Source: a virus. From it: 64,000 bases of DNA. The position numbers and the translations under genes are program-made. The notes under the pieces were generated by a model. That model had not been told where the DNA came from. It made no database searches and saw only the letters and a list, made by a program, of their open reading frames with translations. Positions 1 to 7,230 of the stretch are shown one piece after another. The number at the start of each line of letters is the position of its first letter. Positions within the stretch are counted from its first letter, which is position 1. The stretch lies in the IMG/VR virus record IMGVR_UViG_3300027832_000009, positions 23,336 to 87,335 of that record; one strand, 5' to 3'.

Positions 1-30
1 CTGTGTACTGTGACCTGCTGCCCAATATGC

Positions 31-500
31 TCTGCTTCGAACCCGCAGGGCTGGGATTGCTATGAGAGCGTATATGTGAGGACTTGTGCAGTTGCCCTGC
101 TATGAACCCGCAAGGCTGGGATTGTTGTGAGAGCTTATATGTGAGGAGCTGTGCACTGTGACCTAGAGCTGTCACGATGCGTACCAACACCCCTGTTGCA
201 CTGCTTCGAACCCGCAAGGCTGGGATTGTTGTTGAACGTGTTTTCTTCTGTGCTTGCTTGCCAAGCATACGGCAACTTCGGCGGTTTCGGTGCCCTGCTT
301 CGAACCCGCAGGGCTGGGATTGTTGTGAGAGCGTATATGTGAGGACTTGTGCAGTTGCCCTGCTATGAACCCGCATGGCTGGGATTGTTGTGAGAGCGTA
401 TACGTGAGAGCTTATATGTGAGAGAGTATATGTGAGGAGCTGTATACTTTGGCCCCCTGTTATCCTGCTTCGAACCCGCAAGGCTGGGATTGCTGTCAAA
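31..500 (-). repeat. Array of six family-A structured repeats (non-coding left end)
   Basis: Bases 1-550 hold no credible gene. Six copies of a short element begin at about 31, 95, 199, 293, 358 and 473. On the plus strand each reads CCTGC, then a nine-base loop such as TTCGAACCC or TATGAACCC, then GCAGG or GCAAGG, then CTGGGATTG. CCTGC/GCAGG can pair, and the loop's final CCC can pair with the downstream GGG, giving an H-type pseudoknot that is sterically better in the minus sense. Copies are separated by a second repeated phrase, GAGAGCGTATATGTGAGGA or close variants, which in the minus sense contains TATACG or TATAAG boxes. The array follows the 3' end of the gene at 551-1327. Function is unknown. 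Confidence 0.85.
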
Positions 501-550
501 ATGTGCTGTGAGAGCGTATATGTGCGAGTGTATATGTGAGAGCTCACAGG

Positions 551-1327
551 TTAGGGCGAGAGCCGAGAACCGATGTTGGCCCCGACTGTGCCGCCAGCTG
601 CACCACCAACCAGTCCGCCAACACCAGCCGCCAATCCTCCAGCTGCACCCAACGCCCCACCACCCAAAGAACCACGAAGTGCGGCCATCATCCGGCTCCG
701 CTTCTTGCCCTCCTCATCTACACCTGTATCGCTAAACATGCCGTGCAGCCCGCCAATTGCAGCACCGGCAGCCGCGCCAGCACCAGTCACACCACCAACC
801 CTGCCCATCGCAGCACCACCCGCCAGCTGGCGAATCCGTTGCTGAATACCTGCGTATGGCGACACGTCAGCTTGTGGGATCTCTGCAGCTGGAGGTGCGA
901 TAGGAGCAGCAGGCGGTTGCATGCCTGCAATCTTCCTTTGCCCTGCTACGAACCCGCAAGGCTGGGATGAATCTTTACTCGAAACAACGATTTTCCCAGA
1001 AGAAGTTGCCTGCATACCCTTCCCTGCAAGCCTTGCCCTGCCAATCTTAAATCCTTTCGCTACACCTGCTGCGTGGTTGCCATCCACAGTCCCAGCCGGC
1101 CCCAACGCTCCGTGTGTTTCTATAGGGTTGCCTGCTGGACTGCCTGGCAACCCTGGAAACGCTGTAGCCTTTCCTCGCTGCGTCGAAAGCCCTGTTTGCG
1201 GTATTCCACTCCCCATCACATGTCGTGCCCCAGCCTGCTGTCTTGGTGCTGTGTTACCCGGTGCAACCATTGGTGAAACAAGTGCACTTTTTCTCCACGC
1301 CCTGATCGCTGCAAGTGCATCCGACAT
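551..1327 (-). CDS. Glycine-zipper-rich hypothetical protein with in-frame repeat element
   Basis: A 258-residue protein of unknown function. The start is the ATG at 1327, preceded by AAAGGA; the longer open frame upstream lacks such a site. Residues 1-110 are proline, glycine and alanine rich. Residues from about 160 to the end hold repeated small-residue stretches (GGAAMGRVGG, GAGAAAGAAIGG, GGLVGGAAGG), a glycine-zipper pattern seen in membrane-associating and some virion proteins, so a structural or membrane-active role is possible but only inferred. Residues 120-130 (SSQPCGFVAGQ) are encoded by a copy of the dispersed structured repeat, inserted in a translatable frame. The gene is divergent from the plus gene at 1472. 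Confidence 0.75.
   Translation of the reverse strand: MSDALAAIRAWRKSALVSPMVAPGNTAPRQQAGARHVMGSGIPQTGLSTQRGKATAFPGLPGSPAGNPIETHGALGPAGTVDGNHAAGVAKGFKIGRARLAGKGMQATSSGKIVVSSKDSSQPCGFVAGQRKIAGMQPPAAPIAPPAAEIPQADVSPYAGIQQRIRQLAGGAAMGRVGGVTGAGAAAGAAIGGLHGMFSDTGVDEEGKKRSRMMAALRGSLGGGALGAAGGLAAGVGGLVGGAAGGTVGANIGSRLSP
941..968 (-). repeat. Family-A structured repeat inside a coding region
   Basis: Plus-strand CCTGC, loop TACGAACCC, GCAAGG, CTGGGATG: a near-exact copy of the elements at 31-500. It lies wholly inside the gene at 551-1327 and is read as SQPCGFVAG. The CCC/GGG pairing segment is intact, so the RNA fold could form in the mRNA. Confidence 0.85.
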
Positions 1328-1471
1328 AATAAATCCTTTGTTTCCGCTGGTTTGACTTGATTGGTAGCAAGGGGTGGAGTTCAGGGTTATAGTCTGCCAC
1401 ACAGAGGCAAGGAACACAATACCGCAGAGGTATATCCGTGCCAGCAACGCAAAACACAGGGAGTACAACAG

Positions 1472-2752
1472 ATGACAGAAGCTGCAGAATCCTTCCCCAC
1501 CCACACACACCAATTAATTGACAGTATGAAGGCCCCATACAGGCTGATGACCGAAGGGGAGGTCATTTTTCCCAGCTGTTACATTGGTAATACCAGCACA
1601 GGTACGTGGGAGCTCACTACTGCGGCTTTCTGGCACTCTGAGGCTGTTCCTACAGCATTCCAGCTATTCTGTGCTCCTTCGTCTCCTGAGGACTACAAGA
1701 TCGTCTACGGGGATCAGGTTATCTCTGAGGATGCTGTGTACTGGCATCAGGGGCACTGGATCCCTGTTCCTGTCTGCTGGTACGGTCTTGGCGTCTCCAA
1801 GTACTGGCACAGCGACCCTGGCAGCATAAAGCAGACTGTCAAAGGAAACTCTGCTGTCTATTCAATGTACCGTCAGAGTGCGATGGTCGCACACCCTGTT
1901 CGATCGACGTGGCGGACGTTATCCGCACCTCCGGGACACAGACATCTACAGATCGGTGAGGTCGTCAGACAGAAAGACCTGCGTACGAGTGCTGTAGACA
2001 ACAATAAATGGGCTGACGTGAACGCACCAGTGATCGGAACTACCATCACAGGGGTCACCATAGAGAGCGCTCGCTTTATTCGCCCTATCCCTGTGCATTG
2101 GGTCAATTGGTACGTGAACACCAGACCGGGCTTCGGGGCTAATGCGAACGCTGGGACATCCCTGAGCACTGCTCTGGGTAACATTATCGCTGTTCGCAAG
2201 AAAATGCAGGAAATTCAGCATAACACAGGGCAACCATGCTATGGGATTATCTGGGATACGTTCGGCACAGCGTTGCAGGTCTTCGACAAACCAGTCAACA
2301 CTCAGGATATGTCGCCCACCATCGCAACAATCGGGGATTCTGCTGTCCCTGAGTCTATCCGATGGAACATGGAGTACTCCGTCTACCTCGGAGAGCCAAT
2401 AACCCATAACGGGCTGCTGTCACTAGCCGAGAAGGATATGCCGGCCAGACACAGAATACTGAGCGCTGGCGAAGTCAGTCAGGATGGGGACCTCATCTTC
2501 ACACTGGCTCCCGGGAAGCGATTACCGTTTATCTGGCAGCCTGTGGCACCAAAGTTGTGGTATCAGCCCGGATTACGCCAATACATCTTCTGTCGGCACT
2601 CAGATGCTGTCTGCAACATGGATGCCCCGGAAGTACGGTTAACCTTCCTCACCGAACGGGTGGCCAGTCTGGAGCAGGGGCAGCAGGACCTCAGAGGCCA
2701 AATCCACTCCCTGCTCCAGCGATTAGCCATCCTGACACCAAAGGCCAGCTAA
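1472..2752 (+). CDS. Hypothetical protein, possible virion component
   Basis: A 426-residue protein that I do not recognise. The ATG at 1472 has GGGAG eight bases upstream and is preferred to earlier in-frame starts. It is one of few plus-strand genes here and runs against its neighbours. The middle is rich in aromatic residues (for example YWHQGHWIPVPVCWYGLG) and the last 40 residues (LTERVASLEQGQQDLRGQIH) have heptad spacing typical of a short coiled coil, which could trimerise. That combination would fit a tail or surface protein, but this is inference. It converges with the glycosyltransferase gene ending at 2759, only six bases away, with no obvious terminator between them. Confidence 0.8.
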   Translation: MTEAAESFPTHTHQLIDSMKAPYRLMTEGEVIFPSCYIGNTSTGTWELTTAAFWHSEAVPTAFQLFCAPSSPEDYKIVYGDQVISEDAVYWHQGHWIPVPVCWYGLGVSKYWHSDPGSIKQTVKGNSAVYSMYRQSAMVAHPVRSTWRTLSAPPGHRHLQIGEVVRQKDLRTSAVDNNKWADVNAPVIGTTITGVTIESARFIRPIPVHWVNWYVNTRPGFGANANAGTSLSTALGNIIAVRKKMQEIQHNTGQPCYGIIWDTFGTALQVFDKPVNTQDMSPTIATIGDSAVPESIRWNMEYSVYLGEPITHNGLLSLAEKDMPARHRILSAGEVSQDGDLIFTLAPGKRLPFIWQPVAPKLWYQPGLRQYIFCRHSDAVCNMDAPEVRLTFLTERVASLEQGQQDLRGQIHSLLQRLAILTPKAS

Positions 2753-2758
2753 ACAGAG

Positions 2759-3478
2759 CTATACCGGTGACTCGTAGAGCGGACGAGTCATCAGTGAGCC
2801 GGTTTCGTTATGCATAACGGGCGAGTTCGTGACAACCAGCGTGTTCAGCTTATTCACCAGGAACAGGTCGCAAGGCCAGCCTTGCCTCAAGTCTGCATCA
2901 GCCCAGGCCTTGCGACCTGACTCATTAACAGCGTACATCAAACAACCCTCGTGCCACTTGAGGTCAGGAGGGGTAGTCAGACCCATGGATACCTTCCAAA
3001 GAGGACCCAGGAACCGGATCTGCGCTTCTTCTGTGAGCGGCTTGGTCTGCAACTCACTGAACTGCATGCCGGGCAGCGACACGACCGGCCGAGTAGGTGA
3101 CAGATTCCTGCCGTGGAAGCTGATTGCCTGAATATCAGGGTACGTCTCAAAAACATCATGACACGTATCCATGGCCCTGTGCAAGTACGCCTTATTCAAC
3201 GACCCGAGCTTCACGTCGTCCTCAAAGACCAGCGTAATGGCCGCCTTTGAGCGTTTGTGGATCTGGGTGTGCCCGTACATCGCTCTGTACTGCCTAACCG
3301 CGTAATCCCGCTGAGATGGCCGCCAGGACCGGTCTACCGAGTATTCGGCATGGTCAAACGGTAAATCACTGTCCTCATTCACATACATCGTGTGTGTAAC
3401 ACCTGCATGCTGCAGGAGTTGCGTCGTAGTGCACACCTTTCTCGGGTGGCAAAGCACAAATACTTCAAGATCGATCAT
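2759..3478 (-). CDS. Glycosyltransferase family 25-like protein
   Basis: A 239-residue protein resembling family 25 glycosyltransferases (GT25, LPS-type), which transfer a sugar from a nucleotide donor. Visible signs are TLVFEDDVKLG at residues 82-92, matching the EDD metal/nucleotide-binding motif, and CLMYAVNESGRKAW followed by WPCDLFLVNKL near the end, matching the family's Y-[VI]-[SN]-x-x-[GA] and PVD-like segments. The start is the ATG at 3478 behind GGGGAGAAGGG; the upstream in-frame start would run through a repeat element. The structured repeat at 3498-3526 ends 20 bases before this ATG, so it lies in the leader. The acceptor is unknown; DNA, virion or host surface are all possible. 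Confidence 0.7.
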   Translation of the reverse strand: MIDLEVFVLCHPRKVCTTTQLLQHAGVTHTMYVNEDSDLPFDHAEYSVDRSWRPSQRDYAVRQYRAMYGHTQIHKRSKAAITLVFEDDVKLGSLNKAYLHRAMDTCHDVFETYPDIQAISFHGRNLSPTRPVVSLPGMQFSELQTKPLTEEAQIRFLGPLWKVSMGLTTPPDLKWHEGCLMYAVNESGRKAWADADLRQGWPCDLFLVNKLNTLVVTNSPVMHNETGSLMTRPLYESPV

Positions 3479-3494
3479 ATCACCCTTCTCCCCA

Positions 3495-3579
3495 TTTACA
3501 GATACGAGGCCCCTGCACAGGCGCTGAAACACTACTTATCAGCCACAGCAGCCATTGCTGCAGCCAGCACACGTCTCCA
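3495..3579. repeat. 85-bp direct repeat, copy 1
   Basis: Bases 3495-3579 match 4489-4573 at 83 of 85 positions by direct comparison. The unit contains the structured element (3498-3526) plus the last codons of the small gene ending at 3532. In this copy those codons are in use; in the second copy the same frame is closed by an upstream stop, so that copy looks like a displaced gene end. Confidence 0.9.
3498..3526 (-). repeat. Family-B structured repeat in the leader of the GT25 gene
   Basis: Plus-strand ACAGA, TACGAGGCC, CCTGC, A, CAGGCGCTG. The outer helix is reduced to CAG/CTG; the GCC/GGC pairing is intact. In the minus sense it sits between the end of the 84-residue gene at 3532 and the ribosome binding site of the gene starting at 3478. 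Confidence 0.7.
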
Positions 3580-3783
3580 ACATGTCATACTTATCCCATG
3601 GAACTCAGTATCGATTGCACCCCGCTCTGCAGCCTCCTCCTCGCCTCGCACCCACCGCAGCATCGCATATTGGATGACCTGCACAGTTTCAGGCTCCGTG
3701 TAACCGCACAGCTTGAGCTCCTCCAGACCTGCTGGGATATCCAGCCGGTCAACATTATGACCCGGTACCAAACCATGTCGCAT
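3532..3783 (-). CDS. Small hypothetical protein
   Basis: An 83-residue protein from the ATG at 3783; a GTG at 3792 in the same frame is an alternative and neither has a strong ribosome binding site. It has no recognised domain. Residues 10-60 look alpha-helical and charged. The final codons come from the 85-bp repeat. It follows a terminator at 3851-3882 and a structured repeat at 3817-3846, so it is probably the first gene of a transcript that includes the glycosyltransferase downstream. Confidence 0.55.
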   Translation of the reverse strand: MRHGLVPGHNVDRLDIPAGLEELKLCGYTEPETVQVIQYAMLRWVRGEEEAAERGAIDTEFHGISMTCWRRVLAAAMAAVADK

Positions 3784-3816
3784 CAAGAACACCCATTTCT
3801 ATATCTGTCTGCAGCT

Positions 3817-3846
3817 GCAGAAATGAAGCCTCTACAGAGGCGTGAC
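3817..3846 (-). repeat. Family-B structured repeat between terminator and gene
   Basis: Plus-strand GCAGA, AATGAAGCC, TCTAC, AGA, GGCGTG. The GCC/GGC pairing is kept; the outer helix has one mismatch. The loop variant AATGAA is shared only with the copy at 59457. In the minus sense it follows the terminator at 3851-3882 directly and precedes the gene starting at 3783. Confidence 0.75.
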
Positions 3847-3850
3847 CAAA

Positions 3851-3882
3851 CAAAAAAAGAGCGAGGGGATTAACCCCCGCTC
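3851..3882 (-). terminator. Rho-independent terminator
   Basis: In the minus sense GAGCGGGGG, a TTAAT loop and CCCCTCGCTC form a stem with one bulge, followed by seven T. It closes the transcript carrying the poly-aspartate gene at 3932-4366. Confidence 0.85.
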
Positions 3883-3931
3883 TCTCGCTCAACTCGCCCC
3901 CAGAACAACGCAGGCTGCGTTGTAAGCTGGG

Positions 3932-4366
3932 CTAACCTGCAAAATTGTCGTCATCATCGTCGTCGTCGTCGTCATCGTCGTCGTCGTCATCGTCGTCGTC
4001 GTCATCATCGTCATCGTCTTCCTCCTCGGCGAAGTCGTCGTCTGCATCGGCGAAGTCGTCGTTAACGAAACCATTGACCTTTGCTGCATCCTCCTCTGCG
4101 GGGGCCACCAGCAAATCACTGTCCGCACCGTTGTAGAGCGGCTCATCATGTTCCGGCATATCATCTACCATAAATTCAACATCCTTCATGTTAACGAGGC
4201 CCCACCGAGACGGTAGGGTGTAAGGTTTACAGATACGAGGACCACTCACAGGCACTGACGCAACGGTATCACTGCAACTTGCAGGCAGCAATAGAAAACA
4301 GCTAGCCAACGCGGCAGCCCCAAGAAACTCGTCAAATGTATCCGTCACAAATGATGGGCGTATCAT
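3932..4366 (-). CDS. Hypothetical protein with poly-aspartate tail
   Basis: A 144-residue protein of unknown function starting at the ATG at 4366 behind GGAGAGG. An internal ATG at 4189 (MKDVEFMVDD) could give a shorter form. Residues 13-32 are hydrophobic but lack a convincing signal peptide because acidic residues precede them. Residues 37-47 (SVPVSGPRICK) are encoded by a decayed structured repeat. The C-terminus is dominated by acid: EEE followed by 24 aspartates (bases 3947-4018) and a terminal NFAG. Acidic tails of ssDNA-binding proteins recruit partners, and acidic tails also mimic DNA; either is possible here but unproven. The trinucleotide tract is likely to vary in length. Confidence 0.7.
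   Translation of the reverse strand: MIRPSFVTDTFDEFLGAAALASCFLLLPASCSDTVASVPVSGPRICKPYTLPSRWGLVNMKDVEFMVDDMPEHDEPLYNGADSDLLVAPAEEDAAKVNGFVNDDFADADDDFAEEEDDDDDDDDDDDDDDDDDDDDDDDDNFAG
4229..4258 (-). repeat. Degenerate family-B structured repeat inside a coding region
   Basis: Plus-strand ACAGA, TACGAGGAC, CACTC, ACA, GGCACTG. It matches the copy at 3498 in its first 14 bases and last 9 bases, but helix pairing is poor. It is read as SVPVSGPRICK in the poly-aspartate gene; the same frame of the 3498 copy would read SAPVQGPRICK. Confidence 0.6.
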
Positions 4367-4443
4367 GTCGCAGCCTCTCCAGAAATTCAACCCTCGCAAA
4401 ATGGTCGTACGGAATATCTACCGAAACCGACCGACGAGTGGCT

Positions 4444-4455
4444 GTAACCGGTTAC
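4444..4455. promoter_or_regulatory. Perfect 12-bp palindrome, possible operator
   Basis: GTAACCGGTTAC is self-complementary and lies about 80 bases upstream of the poly-aspartate gene, between it and the structured repeat at 4492. The position suits a protein binding site. No clear sigma70 boxes were identified beside it. Confidence 0.35.
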
Positions 4456-4488
4456 AACCACAAAATCGTCGAAGATTCAAACACAGAG

Positions 4489-4573
4489 TTTACAGATACG
4501 AGGCCCCTGCACAGGCGCTGAAACACTACTTATCAGCCGCAGCAACCATTGCTGCAGCCAGCACACGTCTCCA
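4489..4573. repeat. 85-bp direct repeat, copy 2, with structured element at 4492-4520
   Basis: Second copy of the 85-bp unit (two differences from 3495-3579). The minus-sense frame that ends the gene at 3532-3783 is here preceded by a TGA, so no protein is expected from it. The embedded element (4492-4520) keeps its GCC/GGC pairing and lies in the gap between the zinc-ribbon gene and the poly-aspartate gene. Confidence 0.85.
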
Positions 4574-4590
4574 TAAGCCTCACAACACAG

Positions 4591-4764
4591 TTACTCGACC
4601 TTCTTGCTCCTTGGCGTGTAGCTGGGGTTATCAAACTGGTACAGCTGGGCGCCGCATCGCTGACACTTGTCCGCCCTGTACCAGTGCACAGCCTGACAAC
4701 TGCGGACCCGGCACTTCCAGTAATGCTGGTACCAGCCAGGCACCACCGGCCGCCCGGCTCTCAT
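4591..4764 (-). CDS. Small zinc-ribbon-like protein
   Basis: A 57-residue protein. Its ATG at 4764 overlaps the TGA of the preceding gene (ATGA), which implies translational coupling. It carries CRVRSC at residues 18-23 and CQRC at 34-37, a spacing compatible with one zinc site, with tryptophans and tyrosines in between (WYQHYWK, VHWYRADK). Small zinc ribbons in phages often bind nucleic acid or modify transcription; nothing more specific can be said. The C-terminus is basic (PRSKKVE). Confidence 0.7.
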   Translation of the reverse strand: MRAGRPVVPGWYQHYWKCRVRSCQAVHWYRADKCQRCGAQLYQFDNPSYTPRSKKVE

Positions 4765-5045
4765 ATCTTGGGTATCGCGCTGGTGTCTTCGACAAAATCA
4801 AAATAGAACCGCGGCCTGTGTTGGAAGCACAGAGATCCGACAGCACCATCAGATTTACGCGTCACCACACAGTACGGGGCGATAAACGACCTAACCTCGA
4901 AATCCTCAGTCAGCTGGGCGGTGTCCCATGCTTGCCCGAACAACGCCTCGAGCTCCTCCCGTGTGCGGGGATTCGCATTAATCTCCTCCAGCTGCTTCAT
5001 TCGCAGCGCCTCCACTTCTCGTGGATCGGGTTTAGCTTTTGCCAT
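4761..5045 (-). CDS. Conserved small phage protein with internal start
   Basis: A 94-residue protein nested in phase at the end of the longer frame. The ATG at 5045 has AAGGAGAAG seven bases upstream, one of the best ribosome binding sites here, so independent translation is likely. The segment DFEVRSFIAPYCVVTRK followed by GSLCFQHRPRFYFDF resembles a small uncharacterised protein often seen in tailed phages; this is from memory of such sequences, not a search. The N-terminal 40 residues are charged and probably helical. The downstream zinc-ribbon gene is coupled through ATGA. Confidence 0.65.
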   Translation of the reverse strand: MAKAKPDPREVEALRMKQLEEINANPRTREELEALFGQAWDTAQLTEDFEVRSFIAPYCVVTRKSDGAVGSLCFQHRPRFYFDFVEDTSAIPKI

Positions 5046-6188
5046 TGTGGTCTTCTCCTTCAGGATAGGTTTGTAAAGTGACTGATCTAGTAAAGCGATT
5101 CCCGTTGCGTGCACCGTCACAGGTGGTGTCGAATAGACCTCACCAGACGGAATATCGTTGATAGCTGCCTCGACACAGCCCGTAGCTACCGTCACATTAC
5201 GCCAACCGCTGGCACTGCGTAGTAGGGCCAAATACGTCAACATGCCGCTGGTGCGGATGTTCTCACCATAAAACACAGGTTGCTGCATGGGCCACAGCAC
5301 CACAGCCGACCGCCCTGGTGATGGCCTTGGTATTTCGCACCATGTGAACACATTGGAATCCAGCCAGTGGTTGTACTGCTGGAGCTCCTTATTCAAGATC
5401 TTATTTGCCCACACTTTACCACGACGCATAGCCTCACTAATAGATACGTCATCCTCAGGGAAAGCATCGGCCAACCTGTTCGCAACATCTCGCCACGTTA
5501 CAAAGAAGTACCCATCAATAGCCTCATCAACTACAGTGGGTGTTATTATTACAGGCTGCATGCGGCCGTCCTTGTATTTCACAAACACCACCGCAGCTGT
5601 GAGGCTCTGCAATAAATGGATCTTCTGCCGCAGGTTAGTCATAAGTGCGTAACGTGGACGCAGCATCGACCGCCCCCCATAGATTTTGGTAGTGACACCC
5701 CTTGTGTTGACCTGCCATCTCCTCAGCATGTATTCGAGTATCTTCGGCACACTGCCGTCATCCCCAGTGTGTGCCGATAGCATAGACCTGCTCAGCAGTG
5801 CCTGATCCAATAACTCGTGTGTGACCGTCGACAGGCTTCCACCCAGCGGAGATGAGCCGTACATGGTAACTGTAGGCTTAAGCATGTGACGCCTAGTACC
5901 CGTTTGCCAGCTGTCGGTATAAAACAAGTTATAAAAATACTCAGCGTCAGGTGTTCTTCTCCCCTCTTCTACACAAACAAACTTTGTATACCGGTAGTCA
6001 CCGCCATCACCAGCAATCACATTACGGCCGGGTAGTGTCACACCCTCTGAAGCTGCAAACACAAGTTCCCTGTACCTGCTGTTATCAAGACGAGGGTTAC
6101 GCTGCCTGCTCGGCGATAACTTATCACCTAGGTCGCACCGCACCGGTATCAACAAACGCTCAGCTGTCGCCTGCATTGTAATGTGCAC
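4761..6188 (-). CDS. Paralogue family member 1, read in frame into a second domain
   Basis: A 475-residue open frame from a GTG at 6188 with AGGAG six bases upstream. Residues 1-381 belong to a family of four tandem genes (with those at 6160, 7197 and 8104). Shared features are a W-A segment leading to QQYNHWLDSNVFTWC (near 280-295) and FYGENIRTSGMLTYLALL (near 318-335). Function is unknown. There is no stop before residue 382, where a separate small phage protein begins (next entry), so the frame is either a true fusion or lost its stop codon. It overlaps the preceding gene by 29 bases. Confidence 0.7.
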   Translation of the reverse strand: MHITMQATAERLLIPVRCDLGDKLSPSRQRNPRLDNSRYRELVFAASEGVTLPGRNVIAGDGGDYRYTKFVCVEEGRRTPDAEYFYNLFYTDSWQTGTRRHMLKPTVTMYGSSPLGGSLSTVTHELLDQALLSRSMLSAHTGDDGSVPKILEYMLRRWQVNTRGVTTKIYGGRSMLRPRYALMTNLRQKIHLLQSLTAAVVFVKYKDGRMQPVIITPTVVDEAIDGYFFVTWRDVANRLADAFPEDDVSISEAMRRGKVWANKILNKELQQYNHWLDSNVFTWCEIPRPSPGRSAVVLWPMQQPVFYGENIRTSGMLTYLALLRSASGWRNVTVATGCVEAAINDIPSGEVYSTPPVTVHATGIALLDQSLYKPILKEKTTMAKAKPDPREVEALRMKQLEEINANPRTREELEALFGQAWDTAQLTEDFEVRSFIAPYCVVTRKSDGAVGSLCFQHRPRFYFDFVEDTSAIPKI

Positions 6189-7230
6189 ACGTTTCTCCTA
6201 TGTTTACTGTCGCGATGTCTGGTCTTAATCTCACCGTTGTTGAGGGATGCATAATTTTGATAACGCTTTCAAGACAACGAAGTAGGCCGTTCGTCCTTAT
6301 GTCGCTGCCATAAAACAGTGGTGTATCGAGCACCGTGTCTTCACCGTTAACTTGCGTGCACCATGTGTATACATCCGACGCCAGATACGCGTTGTACTCA
6401 TCAATATCTCTCCGAAGTGCTCTATATGCCCAGTCTTTAGCAGCCTGTACAGCCTCCTTCTTGGGTAGTGAGAGCAGATTCGAATTTACTAACGGCAGCC
6501 TGAACTCGTGCGTTCGCATGAAGAACACACCAGAGATATCCCGCGGCTGTGTGAGATGCGACAGTTCGCGGGATTCTTTTAGTTTTCTACCATCATATTT
6601 CACAAAAATACACGCACCGCACAGGTTCTTTACCCACTCACACAGCTTGTAGAAAGGCACACTGATGGCAACACCACCAGCCGCTTTACTGTCAAGCCTG
6701 CTGTATGTATCGCCAAGAGCGTTGCGGACCTCTCTTGCTACCAAATCCGTCTGCCAGTCTAACTCCGCCAGTATGTCCCTATAACGGGGTGCTCCCCACC
6801 GATCAATGTTGTCCAGCGTCTCCTCTGGGCGGGTATGGCGTAACGCTGGCTCGGTTCGCAGCTCCGACAATATCCTGAACAGCATATACCGCCTACTACC
6901 AGCCTCCTGGAGTCGTATAGGGTTGACTGAGGATAGACTGATCCAACCAGCCGAAGGGAATAGCCAAGTCTGTTGGTCACTCGGTAGCAACCTACCGCCT
7001 TTCGATCCAAACAACACGCAACCGGTAGCGGTAGTGTTGTGCAGCAGAGCTTCTGTTGTTGCCCCGTCATGTATGTTATACGCTTTGAAGTTTTTATATA
7101 CAGTCACCCTAAGACCGGACCTGGGGTTTCGCATGATAGCTGCGTTACCCAGCGGCCCCCTCTCGCCGACAAAATTCAACTTAGCAATTCCTACCGTCAG
7201 TGGCTCGGCTGGGAGGCTAGTAAATCGCAT
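6160..7230 (-). CDS. Paralogue family member 2
   Basis: A 356-residue protein of unknown function, ATG at 7230 with AGGGG seven bases upstream. It shares with its neighbours a tryptophan-alanine helix followed by DIDEYNAYLASDVYTWC, then LFYGSDIRTNGLLRCL. The central CIFVKYDGRKL matches VVFVKYKDGRM of member 1, so both halves align. It overlaps both neighbours (29 and 34 bases), consistent with a polycistronic, translationally coupled run. No signal peptide, membrane helix or catalytic signature is visible. Confidence 0.75.
   Translation of the reverse strand: MRFTSLPAEPLTVGIAKLNFVGERGPLGNAAIMRNPRSGLRVTVYKNFKAYNIHDGATTEALLHNTTATGCVLFGSKGGRLLPSDQQTWLFPSAGWISLSSVNPIRLQEAGSRRYMLFRILSELRTEPALRHTRPEETLDNIDRWGAPRYRDILAELDWQTDLVAREVRNALGDTYSRLDSKAAGGVAISVPFYKLCEWVKNLCGACIFVKYDGRKLKESRELSHLTQPRDISGVFFMRTHEFRLPLVNSNLLSLPKKEAVQAAKDWAYRALRRDIDEYNAYLASDVYTWCTQVNGEDTVLDTPLFYGSDIRTNGLLRCLESVIKIMHPSTTVRLRPDIATVNIGETCAHYNAGDS

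Noticed and set aside
31-500. tRNA T-arm fragments
   Set aside because: GGTTCGAA-like loops recall a T-arm, but the loop is nine bases and no acceptor, D or anticodon arm can be built around any copy.
3945-4136. Plus-strand poly-serine open frame
   Set aside because: It is the complement of the aspartate-coding tract of a better supported minus-strand gene.
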